A DNA stretch of 50,687 nt from Nocardia carnea. Its GTDB lineage: Bacteria; Actinomycetota; Actinomycetes; Mycobacteriales; Mycobacteriaceae. Below, in pieces: positions 40,862-49,815 of this stretch; within the stretch, counting starts at the first letter, position 1; each line of letters opens with the position of its first letter. A program made the translations under genes and the position numbers. The notes beneath the pieces are model-generated. The model had not been told where the DNA came from. It saw nothing but the letters and a program-made list of their open reading frames with translations, and did no database searches. The stretch covers positions 1 through 50,687 of the forward strand of contig NZ_JARWNW010000311.1 of assembly GCF_029868325.1 (NCBI RefSeq), given 5' to 3'.

Positions 40862-41758
40862 TCATTCTACGGGCAGAGCCCGGCGTAGTTCGGTGACAGC
40901 GATCCGGGCGGCCTCGGCGATGGCGGCGTCCACGGCCGGTAGCGCCGGATCCGCGCGGGCGGCGCGGGTGAACACCGCTACTGCAACCGGGTATTCGCCC
41001 GGGAACTCGACCACGGCGACCTCGTTGCGGATGATGCCGATGGTTCCCGTTTTACCCGCCACCGATACCGCGCGATGCGGGAAACCCGCCGCGATCCGGT
41101 GTGGCCAGACCTGGCGGCGCATCACCGCGCGCGCGAAATCCGTTTGCTGAGCCGATACCACCTCGCCGCGCCACAGCGCCGACAGCAACCGGGTCATCTC
41201 CTCCGGCGTCGTGGCGCTCGTATAGGCGGGATCGTAGGCCGAGACCGTCCAGGCCTCGTCGTTGTCGGCCAGCGCCGCGAAGGCCTCCACCGTGCTGTGG
41301 GTATCGGTATCGGAGATCAGGCTGCGCTGGATATCGGCCGTACCGCCGACCAGCCGGGTCCGGGTGAGTCCGAGAGATTCCAGCAGGTCGTGCACCTGGG
41401 CCACACCGATCTCGCCCAGCAGCAGGTCTGCCGCGGCGTTATCGGACACCGTCATCATCGAGGTCGCCAGATCCCGGCGGCTCATGGTGACCGGGTCGTG
41501 CAGGGCGGAGATCCCGGTGGGTCCGGGGGTGCATTCGGCGGGCGTGAGGGTGAGCCGCTCCAGCGGGTCGATCCGGCCGGCGTCCACCGCGCGGCAGTAC
41601 GCGAGCAGTAACGGCAGTTTGTACACCGAGGCGGTCACCACCCGTTCGGTGCCACCGATCGAGACCTCCGCGGCGCCACCGTCACACCGCCTGGCGTGTA
41701 ACCGACCGGTGCAGCCCGCATCGGCGAAGACCGCGTGGATCCGCTCGGCGGCGGTCAC
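40862..41758 (-). CDS. Serine hydrolase, beta-lactamase class A-like, no signal peptide
   Basis: This 298-residue protein has the penicilloyl-serine-transferase motifs: S-x-x-K in TASVYKLPLLLAY, SDN in TVSDNAAADLL, and KTG in VAGKTGTIG. The omega-loop E-x-x-L-N of true class A enzymes is not visible, and no signal peptide is present, because the GTG at 41758 begins directly VTAAERIHAVF. The GTG overlaps the LysR stop (GTGA), so it is co-translated with that regulator. It may be a cytosolic esterase-type relative, or an export signal may be missing. Activity on beta-lactams is doubtful. Confidence 0.85.
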   Translation of the reverse strand: MTAAERIHAVFADAGCTGRLHARRCDGGAAEVSIGGTERVVTASVYKLPLLLAYCRAVDAGRIDPLERLTLTPAECTPGPTGISALHDPVTMSRRDLATSMMTVSDNAAADLLLGEIGVAQVHDLLESLGLTRTRLVGGTADIQRSLISDTDTHSTVEAFAALADNDEAWTVSAYDPAYTSATTPEEMTRLLSALWRGEVVSAQQTDFARAVMRRQVWPHRIAAGFPHRAVSVAGKTGTIGIIRNEVAVVEFPGEYPVAVAVFTRAARADPALPAVDAAIAEAARIAVTELRRALPVE

Positions 41759-42636
41759 CGTACTCGTTCCCGGTAGAGCACGCTGTCCAGGGCATCGGCC
41801 TGTACTTCGGCGCCGGCCCGGTGGATCACCCGGCAGCGCAACGCCACCGCCTGCGGTGCCATCCGCAGCCAGGCGACGCCCGGGATATCGGAAGGTGGGG
41901 TGGTGGTGAGACCGAAACTGGTCCCGGCGGCCACCGCGGCGAGTATCGAGCGATCGTCGTGCACGGTGACCGTCGGCGCGTCGAGTCCCCGCTCGCGCAG
42001 CAGGTCCCGGACCGTATCGGAGGCCGGGGGATTGGCGGCGCGCGGATACGCCGCATAGGTGAGGTCGGCGAGCATCGGGAACACCGGCCGTTCGGTGGCG
42101 GCGCTGCGATGTTCGGCGGGTACCACGATCCAGCGCGGTAGTTTCACCACCGGCCTGGCCTCCACGCCGTCGACCAGTGCCGGATGTTCGATCACCGCCA
42201 CATCGCACAATCCCGACCGCACCGCCGACACCAAGTCGACCGTGCCGGCCACCGTGGTGGATACCGCGTCACCGCTGTTCTTCTCGGCGCGCAGCGCGGT
42301 GACGCAGGCGGTGAGAATCCGGTCGGAGAGTGCGGTGGTGGCGCCCCAGTGCACGGTGCCGCGGGTGCGGGCGATGCGCTGCGCCTCGGCCAGCAGCCGG
42401 GCCGCGTCGTCGACCAGCAGCCGCGCCCGCGGCAGGAGTTGCCGGCCGGCCGCTGTGAGGACCGCACCCTGCCGCGTGCGGTGTACGAGTTCGACCCCGA
42501 GCTGGGTCTCCAGGCGGCGTAAACCCTGGGACAGCGGCGGCTGGGTCATATCGAGAACTGTGGCCGCCCGCCCGAAATGCCCCTCGTCCGCGATGGCGAC
42601 GAAATAGCCCAGGTGGCGGATGAGGTCCATAGCCAT
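41755..42636 (-). CDS. LysR-family regulator (AmpR-like position)
   Basis: This 293-residue protein has the N-terminal LysR HTH (YFVAIADEGHFGRAATVLDMTQPPLSQGLRRLE) and the periplasmic-binding-type effector domain. It is divergent from a class A beta-lactamase at 42794 and co-translated with a second beta-lactamase-like protein at 41758. This is the arrangement of AmpR-type regulators, which sense cell-wall fragments, but the sequence alone does not prove that ligand. An alternative ATG lies two codons downstream. Confidence 0.92.
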   Translation of the reverse strand: MAMDLIRHLGYFVAIADEGHFGRAATVLDMTQPPLSQGLRRLETQLGVELVHRTRQGAVLTAAGRQLLPRARLLVDDAARLLAEAQRIARTRGTVHWGATTALSDRILTACVTALRAEKNSGDAVSTTVAGTVDLVSAVRSGLCDVAVIEHPALVDGVEARPVVKLPRWIVVPAEHRSAATERPVFPMLADLTYAAYPRAANPPASDTVRDLLRERGLDAPTVTVHDDRSILAAVAAGTSFGLTTTPPSDIPGVAWLRMAPQAVALRCRVIHRAGAEVQADALDSVLYRERVR

Positions 42637-42793
42637 ATTGAACCAGCGTCACGACCGGGCACCGTCCAACTGCGGTTTCGGCGCCGTTATCGCATGCAGA
42701 AACCAGGGTCTAACTGCTGCTATATCTGTTGCGTATCGTGTGCGGGAGTGTCGGATATTGGCGACCGGCCACGGACCCGTGTGTGCTGCCGAT

Positions 42794-43738
42794 GTGAAAC
42801 CGATCCGATCCGAATTCCGCGTCCCGCGCCGATCGCTGGCGGCCCTACTGGCCGTTACCGCGTTCGCCGTCACCGCATGCGGTTCCGATCCGAGCGAGCC
42901 CTCCACCTCGGCGCCGGTCACGATCAGCCCACCGGCCGTTGCCGACCTCAGCAATACGCTGATGGAGATCCAGGAACGCCACGACGTGCTGTTCGGGATC
43001 GCCGCCTACAGCCCGACAGGTGCGCGGACCTTCGAATGGAATGCCGCGGACCGGTTCGCCCTCACCTCCACCTTCAAGGTGTACGCGGTCGCCGCGCTGC
43101 TGCGCCTCGCCGAACGCGGGGAAGTGGATCTGAACGAGCGGGTGCCCATCCTGCGCGAGGACATCGTGATCGCGTCACCGACCACCAGCTACCGGGTCGG
43201 TGAGACCCTCAGCTGGTACGACCTGTGCCAAGCCGCCCTCGTGCGCAGCGACAACACGGCCGCCAATCTGATCCTGCGCCGGATCGGCGGCCCGCCCGCG
43301 GTCACCGCCCTGGCCCGCATGATCGGCGATACCGAGACCCGGCTGGACCGGTGGGAGCCCGCACTCAACGAAGCCCTCCCCGGCGATACCCGCGATACCA
43401 GCACCCCCGCCGCGTTCGCCGGTGGTCTGCACCGGCTGATCCTCGGTAACGCGCTGATCCCCGAACACCGGCGGATGCTCACCGGCTGGATGCGGTCGAG
43501 CGTCACCTCGGGGGAGCGGATGCGGGAGGGGTTACCGGTCGGCTGGGTGGCGGCGGATAAATCCGGTACCGGCGCCTACGGCACCGTCAACGATGCCGGT
43601 GTGGTGTGGAGCCCCACCGGAACCTCGGTCGTCCTGGTCATCTTCAGCCGCTCGACCATCGGCTACCCCATGGCCGCGCCCAGCAACCAGGCGATCGCCG
43701 ACGCCACCACGGCCGTCCTGGAGACCGTGACCAGCTAG
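42794..43738 (+). CDS. Class A beta-lactamase, lipoprotein
   Basis: This 314-residue enzyme has all class A motifs: S92-T-F-K95 (nucleophile and general base), S152-D-N154, E188-x-x-L-N192 (deacylating glutamate) and DKSGTG. The N-terminus has a basic start and hydrophobic stretch ending VTAC, a lipobox at Cys29, so it should be anchored to the membrane's outer face. The GTG at 42794 is chosen because it starts this signal sequence; the frame to 42620 is rejected. It hydrolyses penicillins and probably cephalosporins. The divergent LysR protein probably makes it inducible. It resembles the chromosomal beta-lactamases known in Nocardia. Confidence 0.92.
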   Translation: MKPIRSEFRVPRRSLAALLAVTAFAVTACGSDPSEPSTSAPVTISPPAVADLSNTLMEIQERHDVLFGIAAYSPTGARTFEWNAADRFALTSTFKVYAVAALLRLAERGEVDLNERVPILREDIVIASPTTSYRVGETLSWYDLCQAALVRSDNTAANLILRRIGGPPAVTALARMIGDTETRLDRWEPALNEALPGDTRDTSTPAAFAGGLHRLILGNALIPEHRRMLTGWMRSSVTSGERMREGLPVGWVAADKSGTGAYGTVNDAGVVWSPTGTSVVLVIFSRSTIGYPMAAPSNQAIADATTAVLETVTS

Positions 43739-43749
43739 CGCCCGCGCCG

Positions 43750-46269
43750 CTACGGGGAGGTCCGAGACCGGCCGGGGGCCGATTCCGGTGTCCGTGGCTC
43801 GTCGGCCGGGCCGGGTCCGAAACACAGCGTGACCTGCTCGGTGACCGGCCGCGCCCGGCAGGCGAGGACGCGGCCACGCGCGATCTCGTCGCCGGTAATC
43901 GCCAACAGCGGGTCGGGGTCCATCTCGGCCTGCCCGTCGACGACGACGGCCAGGCAGGTTCCGCAGGAGCCGCCGAGGCACGAGTACGGGAGGTCTTCGC
44001 GCTCGTCGAGTGCGGCGTCGAGGATCGCCCGGTCTCGCGGCATGCCGAATTGCAGCGGTTCGCCGTACCCGGTGAGGGTGATCCGGCTGGTCGCGGCCCC
44101 GGCGGCGGTCCGCGGACGATCCGGCGTGCGGGTGTCGAAGAGTTCCACCCGGATTCGCGACCCCGGTACACCGCGTGTGCGTAAGGCGTCGACGGTTTCG
44201 GTGACGAGTTCTTTCGGCCCGCACAGGAACCAGCGGTCGGCATGCTGCCGGGCGATATCGGCTGCCGCCAACCGCCCGTACCGGTAGTGCAAGCCCGCAT
44301 CCTGCGCTGTTCGCGGGCGCTGCCGGGACAGGTGGTGGAGGACCCGGAGCCGCCCGGGATAGCGGTCGCGCAACTCGCGCAGGGACTGCGCGAGCATGAT
44401 GTTCGCGCGGTCGCGGCTGCCGTAGTACAGCGTGAAGGTGCTGTCCGGTTCGGCTCCGAGTACGGCGGCGATGATCGAGATGATCGGGGTGATCCCGGAT
44501 CCGGCCGCGACCGCCGCGTACGAGGTGCGGGCAGCGGGGTCGAGTTCGGGAGTGAAAACCCCCGAAGGTTCGGAAACGTACAGCGCCGACCCGGTGATGC
44601 GCTCGTCGAGGACGTAGGACGAGAACGCGCCACCCGCTTGCCGTTTCACAGCGATACGCACCCGTCCCGCCGCCGGGGGGTCGCACAGCGAGTAGCTGCG
44701 GCGAACCGGGTCGCCGCGACGGGTTCCGCGGATCACCAGATGCTGGCCTGCGGCGTAGGCGAACCGGCTGCGCAGGTGCGCGGGGATATCGAATTCGACG
44801 ATCGCACTGTCTTCGGTATCGCGGACCACCGAACGCACCACGAGCCGATGGAAACCGCGCGCGGGGCCGTGCGGTAGAGGGTCGAACAGCGGCGCGGGCC
44901 GTGGATTCCGGTTCCGGGGGAGCCGGAGCACTGCGGTGGCGGCGAGTGCGCCCACGGCGAGAGCGGCGCGGCCGGCCGGTTCGGGGCGCAGTAGCGTCTC
45001 CGGGCGGTCCAGCAGACCGGCTATCCGGGCGATACGGGTAGCGATCGCCGCGTCACGTTCGCCGACGGCCATGGCGACCCCGGCCAGCGCGCCGAGCGCC
45101 CGCAGTGGTTCGCGGCCCGCCGAATCCACATGTGGCATCGCCAGATCGAACAACTCGGTGATTCGCCACGCGTCGTCGATCGCCCGGGCGACGGCGCGGA
45201 AATACCGGCGGCGCAGGTCGTGGTCGCCGGCGGTGAGTGCGTCACCCAGCTGTTGTGCCTGCAGCGCCGAGACGGTCATTCCCTGCCCGAACGCGGGGCT
45301 GAAACTGCATACCGCGTCACCGAGCACGAGTAGTCCGTCCGGAAACCGGGTCAGCTGCTCGTAGCGGCGGCGCTGGTTGGCCGGATACCGGTAGGTGGCG
45401 ATATCGCTCAGGACTTCGGCGCCCACCAGCGCTTCCCGCACATCCCGGGGCGCCACCGAGGCGGCGAAACGCCAGAACCCGTCCGGATCGGTGGGCGGGT
45501 GGTCGCGGCCGTAGCCGATCAGCGTGAGGATATGCGCACCGTCCTCCACCGCGAACAGGGCCAGCCCCCGGGCCGGGTTCTGGTTCGCGATCACGATCTC
45601 CTTGTCACCGCCGGCCGAGCGGGGCGGTAACCGCACGTATCGGCTGGCGTACTTCATATCGATCCGCACACCGTGCTCCGCGGGGCGCTCGTAGCCGAGG
45701 CCGGTAAGCCATTCGTTGATCGGACCGTGCCGGCCCAGGCAGCTCACCACCAGATCGGCGTCGAATTCCCGTCCGTCGGTTGTGCGCACGCCCGTGACCC
45801 GCGCGCGGCCCGTATCGGCGAGCAACCCGGCAACGGCGGTGTTGTCCACCAGTTCCACACCGGGGAGTGCGCGGACCCGGCCGCGTACCCGCCATTCGAG
45901 AAACGGGCGGCCGGCCTGCAGCAGCGAGTATCCGGCATCGGCCTGACGCAGAGTGTGCCCGGCCACCGTCATCCGCATTTCGGTGAGGGAGCGGCATTCG
46001 ACGGCGCCGTCGGCGAGCAGTTCTGCGGTGATCCCCGGGAACAACTCCTCGAGGACGAGCCGGCCGCGGGCGAGCAATGCGTGGACGTGCCGGCCCTGCG
46101 GAACTCCCCGGCGGTCCCCGGGAGCCGACAGATCGTCGCGTTCGAGCACGACGACCTCCGCGAAATGCTCGGCCAGCACCCGGGCTGCCAGCAGACCGCC
46201 CATACTCGCGCCCAGTACCACCGCCCGGCCGCGAGCCGCCGTATTCCCGCTCCTCGCCACCGTCGTCAC
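43750..46269 (-). CDS. Fusion: FAD monooxygenase-like / ferredoxin-NADP reductase / 2Fe-2S ferredoxin
   Basis: This 839-residue protein combines three modules. Residues 15-410 are a group A flavin-monooxygenase-like unit: AVVLGASMGGLLAARVL (FAD), GLLVLGDAVCSFSPAFGQGM. After a linker, residues 470-700 form an FNR-type reductase: RRSYSLC (flavin), AAGSGITPIISII and FLCGPKELV (NAD(P)H). Residues 730-820 are a plant-type 2Fe-2S domain: C-x4-C-x2-C in YSCLGGSCGTC and a fourth C in RVLACRA. The C-terminal pair resembles PaaE. It could carry its own electron supply for an oxygenation. The GTG overlaps the stop of the pentapeptide gene. Confidence 0.88.
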   Translation of the reverse strand: MTTVARSGNTAARGRAVVLGASMGGLLAARVLAEHFAEVVVLERDDLSAPGDRRGVPQGRHVHALLARGRLVLEELFPGITAELLADGAVECRSLTEMRMTVAGHTLRQADAGYSLLQAGRPFLEWRVRGRVRALPGVELVDNTAVAGLLADTGRARVTGVRTTDGREFDADLVVSCLGRHGPINEWLTGLGYERPAEHGVRIDMKYASRYVRLPPRSAGGDKEIVIANQNPARGLALFAVEDGAHILTLIGYGRDHPPTDPDGFWRFAASVAPRDVREALVGAEVLSDIATYRYPANQRRRYEQLTRFPDGLLVLGDAVCSFSPAFGQGMTVSALQAQQLGDALTAGDHDLRRRYFRAVARAIDDAWRITELFDLAMPHVDSAGREPLRALGALAGVAMAVGERDAAIATRIARIAGLLDRPETLLRPEPAGRAALAVGALAATAVLRLPRNRNPRPAPLFDPLPHGPARGFHRLVVRSVVRDTEDSAIVEFDIPAHLRSRFAYAAGQHLVIRGTRRGDPVRRSYSLCDPPAAGRVRIAVKRQAGGAFSSYVLDERITGSALYVSEPSGVFTPELDPAARTSYAAVAAGSGITPIISIIAAVLGAEPDSTFTLYYGSRDRANIMLAQSLRELRDRYPGRLRVLHHLSRQRPRTAQDAGLHYRYGRLAAADIARQHADRWFLCGPKELVTETVDALRTRGVPGSRIRVELFDTRTPDRPRTAAGAATSRITLTGYGEPLQFGMPRDRAILDAALDEREDLPYSCLGGSCGTCLAVVVDGQAEMDPDPLLAITGDEIARGRVLACRARPVTEQVTLCFGPGPADEPRTPESAPGRSRTSP

Positions 46270-46907
46270 TCCTGGACGGTCAGCCCGACCGCCGCGGCCA
46301 GGGTCGGTGCGAGATCCAGCAGCTGACCCGGCGTGACCAGCGCGCCACGCAACGATTCCACCCCGTCGGCGATACCGATACTGTGCGCGCGCCGGAAGTC
46401 GACCTTCTTCAGCTGGGCGTTGCGCACCGTCAACGCCGACACCTCGGAACCCGGGAAGCTCACTTCCGAAAGCTTCGCGCTACCGAAATCGACATGCCGC
46501 AGCACACAATCGACGAAACGCACCTTGGTCAACCGGGCATTCCGGAAGTTCACCGAGTCCAGTTTGCAATTGTGGAAGACCACCCGCCGCAGTTCGGCAC
46601 CGCTGGCCTCCACCCCCGACCAGGCCCCATCGATCACCTCTGCGTCCAGCCACGCGACGTCCGGCATATCCGTACCGGTGAACCGGACACCGTGCAGCCA
46701 GACATCGGCGAACCGGGCACCGCCGGTGACACCGTGGTCGATATGCATCGAGCGGAAGGCGCACTGGCCGAACACCGTATTGCGGAGGTCGGGTTCGCTC
46801 AGGACCATATCCTCGAACCGGGCACAGTCGTACTCACGCTCGACATCCAGATCGCCGACCGGTTCCAGCCATTGTGCAAACGGTAGATCGGCCAGTTCCC
46901 GTGGCAT
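46266..46907 (-). CDS. Pentapeptide-repeat protein
   Basis: This 213-residue protein has repeats of the A(D/N)LxF-like pattern between about residues 40 and 180 (for example KLDSVNFRNARLTKVRF and LRHVDFGSAKLSEVSF), predicting a right-handed quadrilateral beta-helix. Some pentapeptide proteins protect DNA gyrase; most are unassigned. The ATG at 46907 follows AAGGAG; the open frame upstream to 47681 is a shadow of the kinase gene. Its stop overlaps the GTG of the fusion oxidoreductase, so the two are translated together. Confidence 0.88.
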   Translation of the reverse strand: MPRELADLPFAQWLEPVGDLDVEREYDCARFEDMVLSEPDLRNTVFGQCAFRSMHIDHGVTGGARFADVWLHGVRFTGTDMPDVAWLDAEVIDGAWSGVEASGAELRRVVFHNCKLDSVNFRNARLTKVRFVDCVLRHVDFGSAKLSEVSFPGSEVSALTVRNAQLKKVDFRRAHSIGIADGVESLRGALVTPGQLLDLAPTLAAAVGLTVQE

Positions 46908-47046
46908 TCCACTCCTTCGCCGGTGACGGTAGCGATTACGCCGAATCGGTCCCACTGTAGATGGTGAAACCGTGCGGCTCGGCCTGGCATCCGAAGCTGC
47001 CGTGGCAGCCGATATCGCAGCGCCCACCCGCGTGATCGCCGGAGGA

Positions 47047-48387
47047 TCAGTGGTCGGCGTGCTCGGGCAAGTTGATTTCGAGCCGGGCCCCGCCACGGGG
47101 CGAGGTCGACAGGCGGGCGGTGCCGGCGGCGTTGCGGACGGCTTCGGCGATGATGGCCAGGCCCAGCCCGGCGCCGCCGTGGGTGCGGCTGCGGTTGTCG
47201 TCGCGGCGTTCGAATCGGCGGAACAGCCGGTCCCGGTCGTGCTCGGGGACGCCGTCGCCGTCGTCGTCGACCCACAGCACGACCTGTCCGCCGGCGCAGC
47301 GCAGCGTGAAATCGACGCGACTGCGAGCATGGCGGCGTGCGTTGTCGGTGGCGTTGCGCACCGCCCTGGCAAGGAGTCGTTCGTCGGCGAGAACCCGGGC
47401 CGGTCCCACCGCTGCGGTATCGGTGGTGACACCGAGTTGGCGTAGCCGCCCGGCTTCGGCGAGGACGATATCGTCGAGATCGACTTCGCCACAGTTGCGG
47501 CCGGTGCCTTCATCCAGGCGGGCGAGCAGCAGCAGGTCGTCCACCAGGTCGTGTAGCCGGGCTGCCTCGCTGTCGACGACCTCGGCCAGCGACGCGAGAT
47601 CGGTGGCGCCCGGATGGTGCAGCGCGACCTGGGCGTGCTGGCGGATGGCGGCCACCGGCGAGCGCAGTTCGTGCGAGGCATCGGAGACGAACCGCTGCTG
47701 GGCTCGGTGTGCGGCCTCGAGGCGGCCGAGCATCCGGTTCATTGTCGCGGCCAGCCGTGCGACCTCGTCGTTCCCGGCGGGCGGATCCACTCGCCGGGAG
47801 AGGTCCTCGCCGAGGGATTCGACGTCGAGCCGGATGCGCTCGACGGGCCGGAGCGAACGGCCGACCACCGCCCACATCAGTGCCGCGACGAACGCGCTGA
47901 TGGCAGGCACCGCGACGGCCAGCAACAGGGCTGCCGATCGCACCGCGCCATCGGCGTCCTCGAGAGAGCGTGCGACGACAACGGACTGAACCGCACCCGA
48001 GGCCGGCGTGATCGGCGCCGAGTGCACGACATAGTCGACTCCGTCGAGGGGGAAGCGTTCCGCGGACGGTACCGGCAGGACGGGGCCGTCGGCGGAATCG
48101 CCCTCGGCCGCGGTGATCACGCGCCCGTCCTGCTGGAGCTGGACGATCACATCGTCGACTTCCGAGACGGGTAACAACACCGTGTCGGCGGTATCGCGGA
48201 GCCGGTGTTGTGCGTCCGCGGCGATCTGGGCGGCCTGGATATCGGCCGCCTTCGAATGTGCTGCGACCAGCGTATGGCGGAACAGCATCAGAAAACTCAC
48301 CGCGCCGACTGCCAGGACCGCCAGGACGACAGCTGTGGTCGTCACCGTGATCCGTACCCGTAGCGAGGGCAACTCCAGGTCAGGCAT
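47047..48387 (-). CDS. Two-component sensor histidine kinase
   Basis: This 446-residue protein has a membrane helix near 12-35, an extracytoplasmic region of about 110 residues, a second helix near 150-172, HAMP, the dimerisation/phospho-acceptor box FVSDASHELRSPVAAIR (His near residue 240), and an HATPase domain with N-box DNARRHA, DDGDGVP and GGAGLGLAI. It belongs to the OmpR-partner class. Its ATG overlaps the response-regulator stop by 8 bases, so the pair is coupled. The sensor signal is unknown; TerD and the RDD protein lie on the other side. Confidence 0.93.
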   Translation of the reverse strand: MPDLELPSLRVRITVTTTAVVLAVLAVGAVSFLMLFRHTLVAAHSKAADIQAAQIAADAQHRLRDTADTVLLPVSEVDDVIVQLQQDGRVITAAEGDSADGPVLPVPSAERFPLDGVDYVVHSAPITPASGAVQSVVVARSLEDADGAVRSAALLLAVAVPAISAFVAALMWAVVGRSLRPVERIRLDVESLGEDLSRRVDPPAGNDEVARLAATMNRMLGRLEAAHRAQQRFVSDASHELRSPVAAIRQHAQVALHHPGATDLASLAEVVDSEAARLHDLVDDLLLLARLDEGTGRNCGEVDLDDIVLAEAGRLRQLGVTTDTAAVGPARVLADERLLARAVRNATDNARRHARSRVDFTLRCAGGQVVLWVDDDGDGVPEHDRDRLFRRFERRDDNRSRTHGGAGLGLAIIAEAVRNAAGTARLSTSPRGGARLEINLPEHADH

Positions 48388-49054
48388 CGGGCATCAGCCG
48401 GTATCCCGCGCCGCGGATCGTGCGGATGGTGTCGACGCCGAACGGTTTGTCGATCTTGGCCCGCAGATGCGCGATGTATACCTCGACGATATTGGAATCA
48501 CCGTCGAACTCTCCGTGCCAGACGCCGGCCAGAATATCGCTCTTGGACCGGATCACACCCGGTTCGCGGGCGAAGAACGCCAGAATCGCGAATTCCCGGG
48601 CCGTCAACCGCACCGGAGTATCGCCGCGCCGGACCTCTCGGGTGGCCGGGTCGAGACGCAGACTACCCACTTGCAGCGAGGTCGGGCGTTCCGGACGTCC
48701 GCGGCGGATCAGGGCCCGGAGCCGGGCCACCAGTACCGGGAAATCGGCGGGTTTGATCACGTAGTCGTCGGCGCCGGTGTCGAGGCCTTCCACCTGATCC
48801 CATTCACCGTCCTTGGCGGTGAGCATGAGAATCGGTGTCCAGTTCCCCTCGTCCCGCAGGGCCCTGCACACCGCGTATCCGCTCATGCCCGGCATCATCA
48901 CGTCCAGCACCAGCGCGTCATAGCGGACCTCACGTGCCCGCCACAAGCCGTCGGTGGCGTTGTATGCCAGATCGACAGCGAAGCCCTCGGCCTGCAGCCC
49001 TCGTCTGAGCCCGTCGGCAAAACGGATCTCGTCGTCGACCACCAGTATGCGCAC
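48380..49054 (-). CDS. OmpR-family response regulator
   Basis: This 224-residue protein has a receiver domain with Asp7-Asp8, phospho-acceptor D51 in ALVLDVMMPG, and the switch lysine in ADDYVIKP, followed by an OmpR-type winged helix (PVRLTAREFAILAFF and GDSNIVEVYIAHLRAKI). The GTG at 49054 begins VRILVVDDE directly; the frame to 49255 is rejected on length. The kinase start overlaps its stop. TTAA direct repeats 27-41 bases upstream may be its own binding site. Confidence 0.93.
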   Translation of the reverse strand: MRILVVDDEIRFADGLRRGLQAEGFAVDLAYNATDGLWRAREVRYDALVLDVMMPGMSGYAVCRALRDEGNWTPILMLTAKDGEWDQVEGLDTGADDYVIKPADFPVLVARLRALIRRGRPERPTSLQVGSLRLDPATREVRRGDTPVRLTAREFAILAFFAREPGVIRSKSDILAGVWHGEFDGDSNIVEVYIAHLRAKIDKPFGVDTIRTIRGAGYRLMPDA

Positions 49055-49080
49055 GCCGCCCAGTATGAGCTGACCCGTCG

Positions 49081-49100
49081 TTAATGCTGGCTTAAGCATT
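49081..49100. promoter_or_regulatory. Candidate OmpR-type box (11-bp-spaced TTAA repeats)
   Basis: TTAATGCT (49081) and TTAAGCAT (49092) are direct TTAA repeats 11 bp apart; AATGCT and AGCATT within them also form a dyad. It lies between the response-regulator gene and TerD and could serve both. Spacing matches OmpR/PhoB-class sites. Confidence 0.45.
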
Positions 49101-49151
49101 GGCCGGGCACCATGGCCGCGGCCGTTCACATCAGAGAAGGAGTATTGCGGG

Positions 49152-49727
49152 ATGGGCGTGACCCTCGCCAAGGGTGGCAATGTATCGCTGTCGAAACAGG
49201 CACCGAACCTGACAGCGGTGGCCGTCGGCCTGGGCTGGGATGTGCGGTCGACCACGGGGGCCGAGTTCGACCTGGATGCCAGTGCCCTGGCGACCGGACC
49301 GGATCAGAAGGTCGTCTCGGACCGGCATTTCGTGTTCTACAACAATCTGCGTTCCCCCGAGGGCAGTATCGAGCACACCGGCGACAACCTCACCGGTGAG
49401 GGCGAGGGTGACGACGAAGTGATCAATGTCGACCTGGCTGCCACGCCCCCGGCGATCACCAGCATCTTCTTTCCCGTCTCGATCCACGACGCGAACACTC
49501 GGCAGCAGTCGTTCGGGCAGGTCCGCAATGCGTTCATCCGGGTCGTCGACCGCACGACGGGTTCGGAACTGGCTCGTTACGACCTGACCGAGGATGCCTC
49601 GACCGAGACCGCCATGGTCTTCGGTGAGCTCTACCGCCACGGTGCGGAGTGGAAGTTCCGCGCGATCGGCCAGGGGTACGCCTCCGGGCTGGCCGGAATT
49701 GCCCGCGACTACGGCGTGAACATCTGA
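49152..49727 (+). CDS. terD: TerD-family stress protein
   Basis: This 191-residue protein follows the TerD pattern: MGVTLAKGGNVSLSK, VAVGLGWDVRSTTGAEFDLDASAL, the calcium-binding-type segment FVFYNNLRSPEGSIEHTGDNLTGEGEGDDE, and the C-terminal KFRAIGQGYASGLAGIARDYG. TerD proteins bind calcium in their family; they link to tellurite, phage or general stress responses. The ATG follows GAAGGAG. It is divergent from the two-component pair over a shared candidate box and is followed 88 bp later by an RDD protein. Confidence 0.93.
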   Translation: MGVTLAKGGNVSLSKQAPNLTAVAVGLGWDVRSTTGAEFDLDASALATGPDQKVVSDRHFVFYNNLRSPEGSIEHTGDNLTGEGEGDDEVINVDLAATPPAITSIFFPVSIHDANTRQQSFGQVRNAFIRVVDRTTGSELARYDLTEDASTETAMVFGELYRHGAEWKFRAIGQGYASGLAGIARDYGVNI

Positions 49728-49815
49728 CGCCGGCGGCGACCGAGCTTTCACATCCGTCCCACCTGCGGCGAGCCTGCGCTGGGCCGGTGCCCTCACCGTT
49801 ACGAACAGGAGCACG

